Positions 1-5,915 of a DNA stretch of 11,187 nucleotides are shown here, piece after piece. Every line of letters starts with the position of its first letter. Position 1 is the first letter of the stretch. The notes under the pieces are model-generated. The model saw only the letters and a list, made by a program, of their open reading frames with translations. It was not told the origin of the DNA and ran no database searches. Source of the stretch: CAZEBW01 sp964510205 (GTDB taxonomy: Bacteria > Chloroflexota > Anaerolineae > VGOG01); the NCBI GenBank assembly GCA_964510205.1, contig CAZEBW010000103.1, forward strand, positions 1-11,187, read 5' to 3'. Both the position numbers and the translations under genes were made by a program.

Positions 1-52
1 CGATAGTGACAATAACAAAGCAAGTCAATGTAGCAAGCAAGAATATGTCCAT
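1..52 (-). CDS. N-terminus of an unidentified membrane protein (cut by window edge)
   Basis: Only the first 17 codons lie inside the window. They start at an ATG at 50-52 and read MDIFLLATLTCFVIVTI, a continuous hydrophobic stretch that looks like a first transmembrane helix or signal anchor. An AAGGAG ribosome-binding site sits 9 nt before the ATG (minus-strand AAGGAGACTGATAGAATG). The gene is downstream of, and in the same direction as, the decayed cysteine-rich gene at 198-520, with about 145 nt between them. The family cannot be named from 17 residues. Support comes from the strong ribosome-binding site and the hydrophobicity. Confidence 0.5.
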   Translation of the reverse strand, partial: MDIFLLATLTCFVIVTI

Positions 53-102
53 TCTATCAGTCTCCTTCTACCAACCGGTGCTCCTGCCATACGAGAATAT
101 CC

Positions 103-122
103 GGCGAGGGGTTACCCTCGCT
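103..122 (-). other. Intergenic hairpin (possible weak terminator)
   Basis: GCGAGGG at 104-110 and CCCTCGC at 115-121 form a perfect 7-bp stem around a GTTA loop, with a possible extra G-T pair outside. The hairpin lies between the decayed gene at 198-520 and the partial membrane-protein gene. No T-run follows on the minus strand, so termination is uncertain. I see nothing else in 53-197 apart from the ribosome-binding site of the partial gene. Confidence 0.35.
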
Positions 123-197
123 CAGACGCAGTGTCGGGGTCAGTGATGCTCCAATGTACCCCACCTGGCACGTGAGTAATGACTTTGTTCCTGCCGC

Positions 198-520
198 TTA
201 CACTGCCCCTTCGACAAATACTATCTCGCAGTCGCCCGGCAAAAAGATGCCGGCGGCTACTTCCATCGCCTTCAGGATGGCGGCGGGCACGATGCAACTG
301 TTGCGGCAGACGTGTCTGGCCGCCAGGGTATAGATCTGTGTCTCGTCCAACGCGCAGGACATCTCGTGCCCCACGTTCACTTCCCTAACTCATCTGCCAA
401 TGCCTGGATGTGCTCGCACGTGGTGGTGATCTCGAACGCTATTTTGACCGGATCGACCTTGCGGGCCTCGATGCTCGTCTCTTGCCCACATTCGCCCGCT
501 TTGACCCAACACAGCGCCAC
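198..520 (-). pseudogene. Frameshifted second copy of the cysteine-rich DUF6951-like protein
   Basis: Two reading frames, about 377-520 and 198-380, together match the intact 107-aa protein at 4375-4698 along its whole length. My hand alignment gives about 17-18 differences in 106 residues. The break is one missing base near 383-385: the intact copy reads ALGEVDVAHDM, while here the frame reads LGK and hits TGA before resuming as VNVGHEM. The start is taken as the GTG at 518-520 because it has a GGAGG ribosome-binding site (526-530) five bases upstream and matches the GTG start of the intact copy. The cysteines of the family (ECG, TCEHI, MSC, VCRNSC) are all preserved on both sides of the break. 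That pattern suggests a very recent lesion or a sequencing/assembly error rather than long decay. Confidence 0.8.
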
Positions 521-521
521 G

Positions 522-620
522 TCAACCTCCGTAGGTGCACACCACCGTTCCTTGCCCACAGTTGTCACACTCGAACTGGATGGTGGTGTGCTCGATGATG
601 TACTGAGTATCGCGTGGCAT
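522..620 (-). CDS. 32-aa cysteine-rich small protein, translationally coupled
   Basis: This short ORF begins at an ATG (618-620) that overlaps the TAA stop of the preceding NifX-like gene as TAATG. It ends one base before the GTG start of the next gene, so it fills the gap between them exactly. The protein has three cysteines arranged CDNCG (Cys18, Cys21) and Cys28, followed by TYGG. This looks like half a zinc ribbon or a small metal-binding knuckle. It has no clear ribosome-binding site of its own, which fits translation by coupling from the upstream gene. Its final codons contain the GGAGG ribosome-binding site of the following gene. I do not recognise a family. The stop/start overlap and the CxxC motif are the reasons for calling it. 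Confidence 0.6.
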   Translation of the reverse strand: MPRDTQYIIEHTTIQFECDNCGQGTVVCTYGG

Positions 621-1018
621 TAGTGCAGTCGCTCGGTGTGATCCACCAGGCGGCCTTCGACGTAGGCTCGCACGGCCTCGTCAATCGTGGGGATGTCGGT
701 CACCACCGGACGCACGCCGGCCTGGGCCATGCTCTGGTAAGCTCCGGCGCCCATGCCGCGCGCCAGGAGCACCTGGCAATCGGCGATGGCGGCGGCCATC
801 CGGGCATGACGGTCCTGGGCAGAGGCGCCAAAGCCATGGCCGCGCGCATCGGCCACGTCTTCGTGAGGCTCACTGGCAAACTGCACGTGTCCCATCTTGT
901 CCCGTGTCTCCCGGCCCACGATCTGGCCGTTCTCCACGGTGACGACGACGTAGAACCGCGCCCGGCCAAAGTGCTGGCTGATGGTGATCCCATCATCTGA
1001 TACCGCTGCAATCTTCAT
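620..1018 (-). CDS. NifX/NifB-type dinitrogenase iron-molybdenum cofactor-binding domain protein
   Basis: This 132-aa protein is a single dinitrogenase Fe-Mo cofactor biosynthesis domain (the NifX, NafY and NifB C-terminal fold). Such stand-alone proteins bind iron-sulfur or molybdenum-iron clusters in the cytoplasm, and many occur outside nitrogen fixation. Family features are the opening MKIAAVSDDGITISQHFGRA, the histidine-rich centre (GHVQF, PHED, RGHGFG, RHARM), the DCQVLLARGMGAGAY segment and the C-terminal YVEGRLVDHTERLH. The ATG at 1016-1018 has a strong AAGGAGGAAAGAACC leader. Its stop overlaps the start of the 32-aa protein. No nif structural genes are in the window, so a general cluster-carrier role is more likely than nitrogen fixation. 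The family call is firm; the cofactor is not known. Confidence 0.93.
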   Translation of the reverse strand: MKIAAVSDDGITISQHFGRARFYVVVTVENGQIVGRETRDKMGHVQFASEPHEDVADARGHGFGASAQDRHARMAAAIADCQVLLARGMGAGAYQSMAQAGVRPVVTDIPTIDEAVRAYVEGRLVDHTERLH

Positions 1019-1062
1019 GGTTCTTTCCTCCTTGTTCGTTCGACAGCACGTTTAACGGCTGC

Positions 1063-1093
1063 GTTATAGTATCGAAATCATCCCCGACTTCAA
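1063..1093 (-). promoter_or_regulatory. Possible sigma-70-type promoter upstream of the NifX-like gene
   Basis: The gap 1019-1121 is AT-richer than its surroundings. On the minus strand it contains TTGAAG (1088-1093) followed by TACTAT (1066-1071, 16-nt spacing) or TATAAC (1063-1068, 19-nt spacing). This is an imperfect match to the bacterial consensus. It would give the NifX-like gene and its coupled small genes their own start, separate from the patatin gene. The call rests on two short hexamers only. Confidence 0.3.
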
Positions 1094-1121
1094 ACATTCA
1101 GAGATTTCGACTCCATACATC

Positions 1122-1946
1122 TCAGGAATGCTCTTCAAGATAAGCCCTCGTGATCCGATGGCCCTCCTTGATCATCTCCTGGCTGTGGCAAAAATCCCAG
1201 ACCGGCAGGCCAGCAAGGGTCCCGATGACGACGTGGTGGATGGCCATCCCGGAGGAGGCAAAGCAAGCCGGTATATCCTCCAAAATGGGTCGGCACGACA
1301 TGGCCCAAATCGTGCGCTGCGCGATGTTGGCGATGCCGTGCACGTTGAAATGGGGCCGATCAGGGCAGCTCACATCTACGGCGTACACCACCCGTGCCCC
1401 ACGCTTCAAGGCCAGGCAGATGGGCACATTGCACGTGGTCCCCCCATCCACGTATTGCCAGCCCCGATAGTGCCAGGGTGGAAAGTATGGGGGCAGGGCT
1501 GTGCTGGCCATCAGAGCATCTACAATGGTGTCCGAAGGGTCATCGCCGAAGACATGCAGACGGCCTGTGTTCAGGTTGGTGGCGGCGATGTACAACCGTG
1601 CACCTGACACGTCACCGAAGGTACGCACCCCCGGCGGCATGTGGGCCTCGATGAAGGCCCTGAGAGCTCGGTTGCTAAACAAGCCGTCCTCCCCACGCAG
1701 GAACCGCCAGGCCATGGTCAGGTAATTGCCCGGATAGATTTGCTCCTTGCGGACTTCCAACCAGACATCCACCAATCGTCGGGCGCCGTCCAGGGTAGGA
1801 TTGGCAGCGATAAAAGCAGCGTTGAGGGCCCCCACCGAGGCGCCGAGTAGCATATCTGGTCGAACGCCTTGCTCAAAGAGGGCCAGCAGCGCCCCTGCCT
1901 CCAGCGCGCCACGGCTGCCACCGCCACTTAGCACAAAGGCAATCAT
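1122..1946 (-). CDS. Patatin-like phospholipase (NTE/RssA type)
   Basis: The 274-aa product is a cytoplasmic patatin-family serine acyl hydrolase acting on phospholipid or lysophospholipid esters. The catalytic set is complete. The oxyanion loop GGGSRG is at residues 8-13, the nucleophile elbow GASVG is at 35-39 with Ser37, and the dyad aspartate is Asp167 in DGG (167-169). The length suits the compact bacterial RssA/YchK-like members. There is no signal peptide, because the protein begins directly with the first strand (MIAFVLSGGGSRG). It lies 33 nt downstream of a cyclic-nucleotide-binding-fold gene in the same direction. In NTE-type enzymes these two domains are fused in that order, so the pair may work together. 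The ATG is preceded by a weak GGTGG ribosome-binding site. The exact substrate is unknown. Confidence 0.93.
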   Translation of the reverse strand: MIAFVLSGGGSRGALEAGALLALFEQGVRPDMLLGASVGALNAAFIAANPTLDGARRLVDVWLEVRKEQIYPGNYLTMAWRFLRGEDGLFSNRALRAFIEAHMPPGVRTFGDVSGARLYIAATNLNTGRLHVFGDDPSDTIVDALMASTALPPYFPPWHYRGWQYVDGGTTCNVPICLALKRGARVVYAVDVSCPDRPHFNVHGIANIAQRTIWAMSCRPILEDIPACFASSGMAIHHVVIGTLAGLPVWDFCHSQEMIKEGHRITRAYLEEHS

Positions 1947-1979
1947 CTTTCCACCACATAGAAGGTTACACCAATCACC

Positions 1980-2456
1980 TCAAAAGCGAGACGAACCGCT
2001 CAATTCTACCAGGTCGGCCAGATTGAAAGGGCATAACCTCAGTTCTTGCAGAAAGGCAAATAGGTAGAAGACTGACCGCTTTAAGATCAGCAGGCGGATC
2101 GAATGAGCCAGCCTCTTCAGCTCTATGCCGATGAGGCGGGTCCTCTCCACACATTGAGCTCTGACGCTCAGGCGATCCTCATCTACCAGGGCTGACCAGC
2201 CAAAGGCCTGACCTGGATGGTCAATCACGGCCGTCGCCTCGCCTCCGCAACGGGAACCAGGTTGCAGGCTCACGTGCATGGTTACCTTGCCTTCCTGTAA
2301 GATGTAAACTCGCTCATCCCAGCCACTTCTGGCAAAGACGGGTGTTTCTGGTTCGCAGATCATTTCCCGGCTGGCTTCAGCCACACTCAGCAGCTCGTCG
2401 TCGGCCAGCGGGGCCAGAAGGGGTGATCTCCGCAACGCTGTCAACACTTTTCCCAT
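1980..2456 (-). CDS. Stand-alone cyclic-nucleotide-binding-fold (Crp-like sensor) protein
   Basis: This 158-aa protein has the N-terminal pattern of a cNMP-binding domain: RSPLLAPLADDELLSVAEAS, then a beta-roll with a turn at ERVYILQEGKV (residues 48-58), then a phosphate-binding-cassette-like segment around FGWSALVD (85-92) and VRA (98-100). No helix-turn-helix follows, so it is not a normal Crp/Fnr transcription factor. The cassette is atypical. The usual FGE has tryptophan (Trp87) in place of the ribose-contacting glutamate, although Arg99 remains in the phosphate-contact position. It may bind another ligand or none. A GAGG ribosome-binding site precedes the ATG by 4 nt. The patatin-like gene follows 33 nt later, suggesting a regulator/effector pair. 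The fold call is reasonable and the ligand is unknown. Confidence 0.75.
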   Translation of the reverse strand: MGKVLTALRRSPLLAPLADDELLSVAEASREMICEPETPVFARSGWDERVYILQEGKVTMHVSLQPGSRCGGEATAVIDHPGQAFGWSALVDEDRLSVRAQCVERTRLIGIELKRLAHSIRLLILKRSVFYLFAFLQELRLCPFNLADLVELSGSSRF

Positions 2457-2493
2457 AAGACCTCAGGCGATGTCAATGATCTCAATTTGGGGA

Positions 2494-2546
2494 TGGGGTC
2501 GGGGGTTCCCGACTCCACCCCACCCCGGCGGGCGCCATTGCCCGCC
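2494..2546 (-). other. Two adjacent strong hairpins in the gap after the Mrp gene
   Basis: TGGGGTCGGG (2494-2503) pairs with CCCGACTCCA (2508-2517) through ten pairs, one of them a G-T wobble, around a GGTT loop. Ten bases away GGCGGGC (2527-2533) pairs perfectly with GCCCGCC (2540-2546) around a 6-nt loop. They lie between the Mrp stop and the cNMP-fold gene. There is no T-run after either on the minus strand, so they may be factor-dependent terminators, RNA processing or stability elements, or part of a dispersed repeat. The flanks are runs of G on the plus strand. Confidence 0.45.
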
Positions 2547-2591
2547 AGGCTCCTCTAACTTGCCGTCATCTCAATGGGTGTAAAGTCCACC

Positions 2592-3680
2592 TTATCTCTT
2601 TGGCAGAGGGAAGCGCGGCGGCTGGGCCGGCGGGGCCATTTCCGCCACTCGCCGGGCGATGGGAACGAACTCCTGGGCCGGGTAATCCTCGATGCCCCCG
2701 CTATCGCACAGGCGGGCGATCTCTGGGTCAATCGGCAGCCGACCCAGGAAAGGCACCAACATTTGCCTGGCCATCTCCTCGGCGTGACTGGGGCCGAAGA
2801 CATCGTATCGCTTCCCCGTATCCGGGCACACGAAATAGCTCATGTTCTCCACCAGCCCCAGGATGGGCGCCGCCAGGTGCCCGGCCATGCGGGCTGCCTT
2901 GCGCACCACCATCCCCGCCAGGTCCTGAGGTGTAGAAACCAGCACCACTCCACTCAGGGGCAGGCTCTGCATCACCGTTAGCGAGGCATCTGAGGTGCCT
3001 GGCGGGAGGTCCACGATCAGGTAATCCAGATCCCCCCAGACGACGTCGCCCCAAAACTGCTTGATGGCGTTGCTGATGAGCGGCCCCCGCCAGATGACTG
3101 CCTCGTCCTCGCTGGGCAGGAGCAGGTTGATGGACATCACCTTGATCCCTTGCCGAGTTTCGACAGGCAGGAGGCCTATAGGCCCTCCTCTTGGACGCTG
3201 AGGGGTGGGGAAGAACATCTTGGGGATGCTGGGGCCGGTGATGTCGGCGTCGAGCACACCCACCTGATGCCCCTCCCGGCGCAGGGCCACGGCCAGCAAC
3301 GCGCTGACCAACGACTTGCCCACGCCACCCTTGCCGCTCATCACGGCCACGACGTGCCGGATGTGATTGAAACGCTCGGCCACGCCCGCTTGCTCCGCCC
3401 CTCCGAGGCCAATCCGCTGCTTTTCCTCGGCGGTCATCTCGGTCAGGTCAACCTCCACCTCCTCGACGCCATCCAGGGCCAACACCGCCGCCTTGGCCTC
3501 GGCCACGATCTGGTCCTTCAGCGGACATTCAGGAATAGTCAAGGCCAGGGTAAAGCTCACCTTGCCATCCCGGGCGTGCACGTCGTGCACCATGCCCAGG
3601 TCCACCAGGCTGCGCTTCAGTTCGGGATCCATCACCCCGGCCAATGCTTGCTTAACTTGCTCTTCTGTCAGTGACTTCAC
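2592..3680 (-). CDS. Mrp/NBP35 (ApbC) family iron-sulfur carrier ATPase
   Basis: The 362-aa product has an N-terminal MIP18/DUF59 domain (about residues 1-82, with VMDPEL, LVDLGMV and the IPECPL cysteine Cys52) joined to a P-loop ATPase of the Mrp/NBP35 family. The deviant Walker A GKGGVGKS is at 116-123, LDADITGPSIP at 143-153, and the switch region VDLPPGTSD at 223-231. The family assembles or transfers Fe-S clusters in the cytoplasm as a dimer. The usual metal-binding CxxC is altered: ENMSYFVCPDTG (278-289) has Cys285, but Thr288 replaces the second cysteine. The start is a GTG (3678-3680) with a GAGGAG ribosome-binding site. It is the first gene after the terminator and palindrome and leads the left-hand run of genes. 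The family call is firm; the mode of cluster binding is open. Confidence 0.95.
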   Translation of the reverse strand: MKSLTEEQVKQALAGVMDPELKRSLVDLGMVHDVHARDGKVSFTLALTIPECPLKDQIVAEAKAAVLALDGVEEVEVDLTEMTAEEKQRIGLGGAEQAGVAERFNHIRHVVAVMSGKGGVGKSLVSALLAVALRREGHQVGVLDADITGPSIPKMFFPTPQRPRGGPIGLLPVETRQGIKVMSINLLLPSEDEAVIWRGPLISNAIKQFWGDVVWGDLDYLIVDLPPGTSDASLTVMQSLPLSGVVLVSTPQDLAGMVVRKAARMAGHLAAPILGLVENMSYFVCPDTGKRYDVFGPSHAEEMARQMLVPFLGRLPIDPEIARLCDSGGIEDYPAQEFVPIARRVAEMAPPAQPPRFPLPKR

Positions 3681-3707
3681 TTGTTCTCCTCAATCTGATT
3701 TCAGTGT

Positions 3708-3778
3708 GGCCAAAATCTGTAGCAGCGACTTCAGTCGCTTGGAACGACTAAAGTCGTTACTACCACAAGTTTTGGCCG
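3708..3778. repeat. 71-bp imperfect palindromic element (REP/MITE-like)
   Basis: The element is bounded by GGCCAAAA (3708-3715) and its exact inverse TTTTGGCC (3771-3778). Inside are two smaller palindromes in tandem, AGCGACTTCAGTCGCT (3724-3739) and AACGACTAAAGTCGTT (3743-3758), which are also versions of each other. The whole unit folds on itself, or into two side-by-side stems. It lies in the gap between the terminator and the Mrp ribosome-binding site and contains no ORF. Nested palindromes with short arms are typical of dispersed intergenic repeats or non-autonomous mobile elements. Only one copy is in this window, so its repetitive nature is inferred. Confidence 0.65.
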
Positions 3779-3805
3779 CACGCATTTGATTTTGATGTGC
3801 ATTAC

Positions 3806-3851
3806 AAAAAACCAGGATGAGCCCCGGTGCCGCTAACCACGGCACCGGGGC
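3806..3851 (-). terminator. Hairpin terminator after the DGC-domain gene
   Basis: GCCCCGGTGCCG (3821-3832) and CGGCACCGGGGC (3840-3851) form a perfect 12-bp GC-rich stem with a 7-nt loop, 15 nt past the stop codon at 3867. On the minus strand a run of six T residues (complement of 3806-3811) follows after 9 nt. The T-run is a little further from the stem than in the classical form, but this is the best terminator in the window. It divides the formate dehydrogenase run from the Mrp run. Confidence 0.7.
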
Positions 3852-3866
3852 GACCCTCCAGAGAGG

Positions 3867-4283
3867 CTATGATCCTAACGCCTCCCTGGCGATCTTCTCG
3901 GCGATGCGCTTCACGTCAGCCATGTCGAAGTCGAGGGTAGGCTCCTTCTCCACCCCCTCCTTGGCGATCACTGTCTCGTAATCGTAAGGGATGTCCAGCC
4001 TCTCCAACACCTTGCTGGCGCAGCGATTGGCGCAGCCGTTGATGACGATGAGCTTCCTGGCCCGATGAGCGATGTCCACGTGCGGCTTCGACTCGGCGGC
4101 TACGGCGGTGATGCAGCACATGCGGGCCGCTTCATTTGAGTTAGTCAATTCAACGGCCACTGCGTGTCCCACCTGGCCCACACTGGCCGCCCCGTCGCAG
4201 GCCAGAATGATGTTCAGGTTCTCGGCTTCCTTGGTACAGACGGGCAACAACCTGATGGGTGCTTCTTGCTTTACTTCTGTCAT
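3867..4283 (-). CDS. DGC-domain putative zinc-binding protein
   Basis: The 138-aa protein resembles the DGC family, named for conserved Asp, Gly and Cys residues and presumed to bind zinc or another metal. Visible features are LACDGAASVGQVGHAVAVEL (residues 27-46, Cys29), the MCCITAVA segment (Cys56, Cys57) and INGCANRCASKVL (81-93, Cys84 and Cys88). The N-terminus adds a further cysteine (Cys16). It appears soluble, with no signal peptide or membrane segment. It is the last gene before the terminator, so it closes the formate dehydrogenase-side run. A GGAG ribosome-binding site lies about 10 nt before the ATG, and a 10-codon ORF overlaps the start as ATGA. The biochemical role of the family is not established. 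Confidence 0.85.
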   Translation of the reverse strand: MTEVKQEAPIRLLPVCTKEAENLNIILACDGAASVGQVGHAVAVELTNSNEAARMCCITAVAAESKPHVDIAHRARKLIVINGCANRCASKVLERLDIPYDYETVIAKEGVEKEPTLDFDMADVKRIAEKIAREALGS

Positions 4284-4312
4284 TTCGAAAGATCTCCAGC
4301 GAATCGCATCAT
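4280..4312 (-). promoter_or_regulatory. Possible 10-codon leader ORF coupled to the DGC gene
   Basis: An ATG at 4310-4312, nine bases after an AAGGAG ribosome-binding site, opens a frame encoding MMRFAGDLSK. Its TGA (4280-4282) overlaps the ATG of the DGC gene as ATGA. Its ribosome-binding site is better than that of the DGC gene itself, so ribosomes may be delivered by coupling. It may equally be chance; the peptide has no recognisable features. Confidence 0.25.
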
Positions 4313-4374
4313 GATACTTGACTCCTTTCTCTCGCTTACAGCTTTGCTTCTCGCCTCACAGTCGGCGAGCAGGG

Positions 4375-4698
4375 CTATATCGCCCCCTCCACAAACTCAA
4401 TAGAGCAATCCCCCGGCAGGAAGATGCCGGCGGTGACTTCCATCGCTTTCAGGATGGCAGCGGGCACGATGCAACTGTTGCGGCAGACGTGCTCCGTGGC
4501 CAGGGTGTAGACCCGCGTCTCGTCCAGCCGGCAGGACATGTCGTGCGCCACGTCCACCTCGCCTAACGCCTCGGCCAGGGCCTGGATGTGCTCGCAGGTG
4601 GTCGTGATCTCGAACGCCACGTGCGTCGGGTCCACTTTGCGAGCTTCGATGCTCGTCTCCTGTCCACATTCGCCAGCTTTTACCCAACACAGGGCCAC
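4375..4698 (-). CDS. Cysteine-rich small protein (DUF6951-like), intact copy
   Basis: This 107-aa soluble protein is rich in ordered cysteines: Cys4, Cys11 (GECG), Cys35 (TTTCEHI), Cys56 (MSC), Cys72 and Cys76 (VCRNSC) and Cys98. The spacing looks suited to binding a metal or cluster. The pattern of an ECG turn, a TCEHIQALAE helix and a closing PAAILKAMEV-GIFLPGD segment matches, from memory, the uncharacterised DUF6951 family of anaerobes. I could not confirm this by search. The GTG start at 4696-4698 is supported by upstream GGGAGGGG and by alignment to the second, frameshifted copy at 198-520. It lies between a B12-activation-domain gene and the DGC gene. The 178-nt gap upstream (4699-4876) holds no convincing gene. 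Function is unknown; metal handling is inference from the cysteines and neighbours. Confidence 0.82.
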   Translation of the reverse strand: MALCWVKAGECGQETSIEARKVDPTHVAFEITTTCEHIQALAEALGEVDVAHDMSCRLDETRVYTLATEHVCRNSCIVPAAILKAMEVTAGIFLPGDCSIEFVEGAI

Positions 4699-4876
4699 TG
4701 CTCGCCCCTCCCAATCTCCTGCTGTCCAGACGTTTCCCGCTGACGCCCCTGCCTTCTCTTAAGCGCCTCTCCACCCGCAGCGATGATACGTCTGCCACCA
4801 GGTTGATCTCTTACCCTTTTTGGTTGCTCAACATTGACGTCCTTATGTTCCTCCTAAAAGAGGCGGTGCAGGTATT

Positions 4877-5617
4877 CTAACGTCTCGCAGTTTCAGGACG
4901 ATACCTTTTGTCGTATAGCTCCTCATCGTATGGCGCTATCCTGGAGGGGCAGCGCTCCCGCGGACACAGTTGGCAACTCTCAAACGTCTGTTCGATGGGG
5001 AACCGCATCCCCGAAACGGACTTGGTTGGTATCATCCACAGGCTGTCCGTGAGTCGAACGCCAATGGCCTCTTCGGTGTCGCCGAGCAGGGCAAAAAGCG
5101 GCTGCTGGGCCTGGATGGGCCAGTCGGGCAAAGATCCTGGCGACATCGTCGCCGTGCGGCCCAGGCGATATCGCTCAATCAGGTGCTTCTTCAACACCGC
5201 CGACGCCGTGCGCAAGGCCATCTCGCCGATAGCGTCGGCGAAGTATCGCAGTAGGATGTCGTCCTGGCGGTTCATCCATTCGTGCAACTCGGTCCCACAC
5301 GTGGCCACAAAGGGAAAGACCCGATGGGCATTCTCCAGGTTGACCCGGAGCACGCGACTGTTGAACGTGATTCCGTCAATGACGACGCTGCCCTCGCTCC
5401 TGGAATCAATGTAGGCGACTCTGTAGAGCGCTCGGGGCCTGGCGATGGCCTGAGCCTCAAGGACCAGGCGTTTGAGCCCCTCCGCGTACGCGCTGCCTTC
5501 TTTCACGTGGAGCTTTTTCAGCAGCTTTTCGAGATGTGGTTGGAACGCAATATCGTCTATGACCACTGCGTCCAGTTCGCTTATCAGTCTCACCGCTTCA
5601 TCCAGGAGGGATCCCAC
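4877..5617 (-). CDS. Vitamin B12-dependent methionine synthase activation-domain protein
   Basis: The 246-aa product resembles the reactivation domain of cobalamin-dependent methionine synthase, which binds S-adenosylmethionine and reductively restores oxidised cobalamin. It occurs here as a free-standing protein. The diagnostic region is MSPGSLPDWPIQAQQPLFAL (158-177) followed by IGVRLTDSLWMIPTKSVSGM (185-204). The C-terminus has Cys215, Cys218 and Cys223 in CQLCPRERC, absent from methionine synthase itself and possibly a cluster or metal site. Free-standing versions are found near corrinoid protein genes in anaerobes, where a role in corrinoid reactivation has been suggested. The GTG start (5615-5617) lies inside the end of the MIP18 gene, giving a 28-nt overlap and probable coupled translation. 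No methyltransferase or corrinoid protein is in the window, so its partner is unknown. Confidence 0.85.
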   Translation of the reverse strand: MGSLLDEAVRLISELDAVVIDDIAFQPHLEKLLKKLHVKEGSAYAEGLKRLVLEAQAIARPRALYRVAYIDSRSEGSVVIDGITFNSRVLRVNLENAHRVFPFVATCGTELHEWMNRQDDILLRYFADAIGEMALRTASAVLKKHLIERYRLGRTATMSPGSLPDWPIQAQQPLFALLGDTEEAIGVRLTDSLWMIPTKSVSGMRFPIEQTFESCQLCPRERCPSRIAPYDEELYDKRYRPETARR

Positions 5618-5859
5618 GGCTCATCGAGCATGGTTACTTTCGCTTCTTTCACCCCAGGCACGGCGGCCGCTGCCTGTCGCACCTGGTTGGTGATCATCCC
5701 CGCCAGGGGGCAGAAGGGGGCAGTCAGCACCATCTTGACTTCGACGGCATCCCCTTCGATAGCCACCTCCCGGATCATCCCCATGTCCACCACGCTCATC
5801 CCGACCTCCGGGTCCATCACTGGCCGCAGTGCTTCACGAATCTCCTGTTCCGTTGGCAT
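5590..5859 (-). CDS. MIP18/DUF59 family Fe-S assembly protein
   Basis: This 89-aa protein is a single MIP18 (DUF59) domain like those in SufT, PaaD and the N-terminus of Mrp. They act in Fe-S cluster maturation. It shows VMDPEVG, VVDMGMIR and a TAPFCPL segment with Cys50 as the conserved cysteine. It is clearly related to the N-terminal domain of the Mrp protein at 2592-3680. The frame stays open to 5988, but I chose the ATG at 5857-5859 because AAGGAG lies six bases before it and the family homology begins there (MPTEQEIREAL). An ATG two codons earlier directly abuts the ribosome-binding site and is less likely. The 3' end overlaps the next gene by 28 nt. Confidence 0.92.
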   Translation of the reverse strand: MPTEQEIREALRPVMDPEVGMSVVDMGMIREVAIEGDAVEVKMVLTAPFCPLAGMITNQVRQAAAAVPGVKEAKVTMLDEPWDPSWMKR

Positions 5860-5915
5860 GTTCATCTCCTTATTTTGGACTCCAGAAGCCTCTTTTCTTG
5901 GGGAAAACGGGCTTC

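Noticed and set aside
620..1018. NifX-like gene as evidence of nitrogen fixation
   Set aside because: Stand-alone proteins of this fold are common in anaerobes without nif genes, and no nifHDKEN is present here.
3708..3778. Palindromes considered as a CRISPR repeat
   Set aside because: There are only two adjacent related palindromes, with no regular spacers and no cas genes in the window.
4397..4798. 133-codon minus-strand frame over the intact DUF6951-like gene
   Set aside because: It is out of frame with the conserved protein, arginine-rich, and not matched in the duplicated copy at 198-520.
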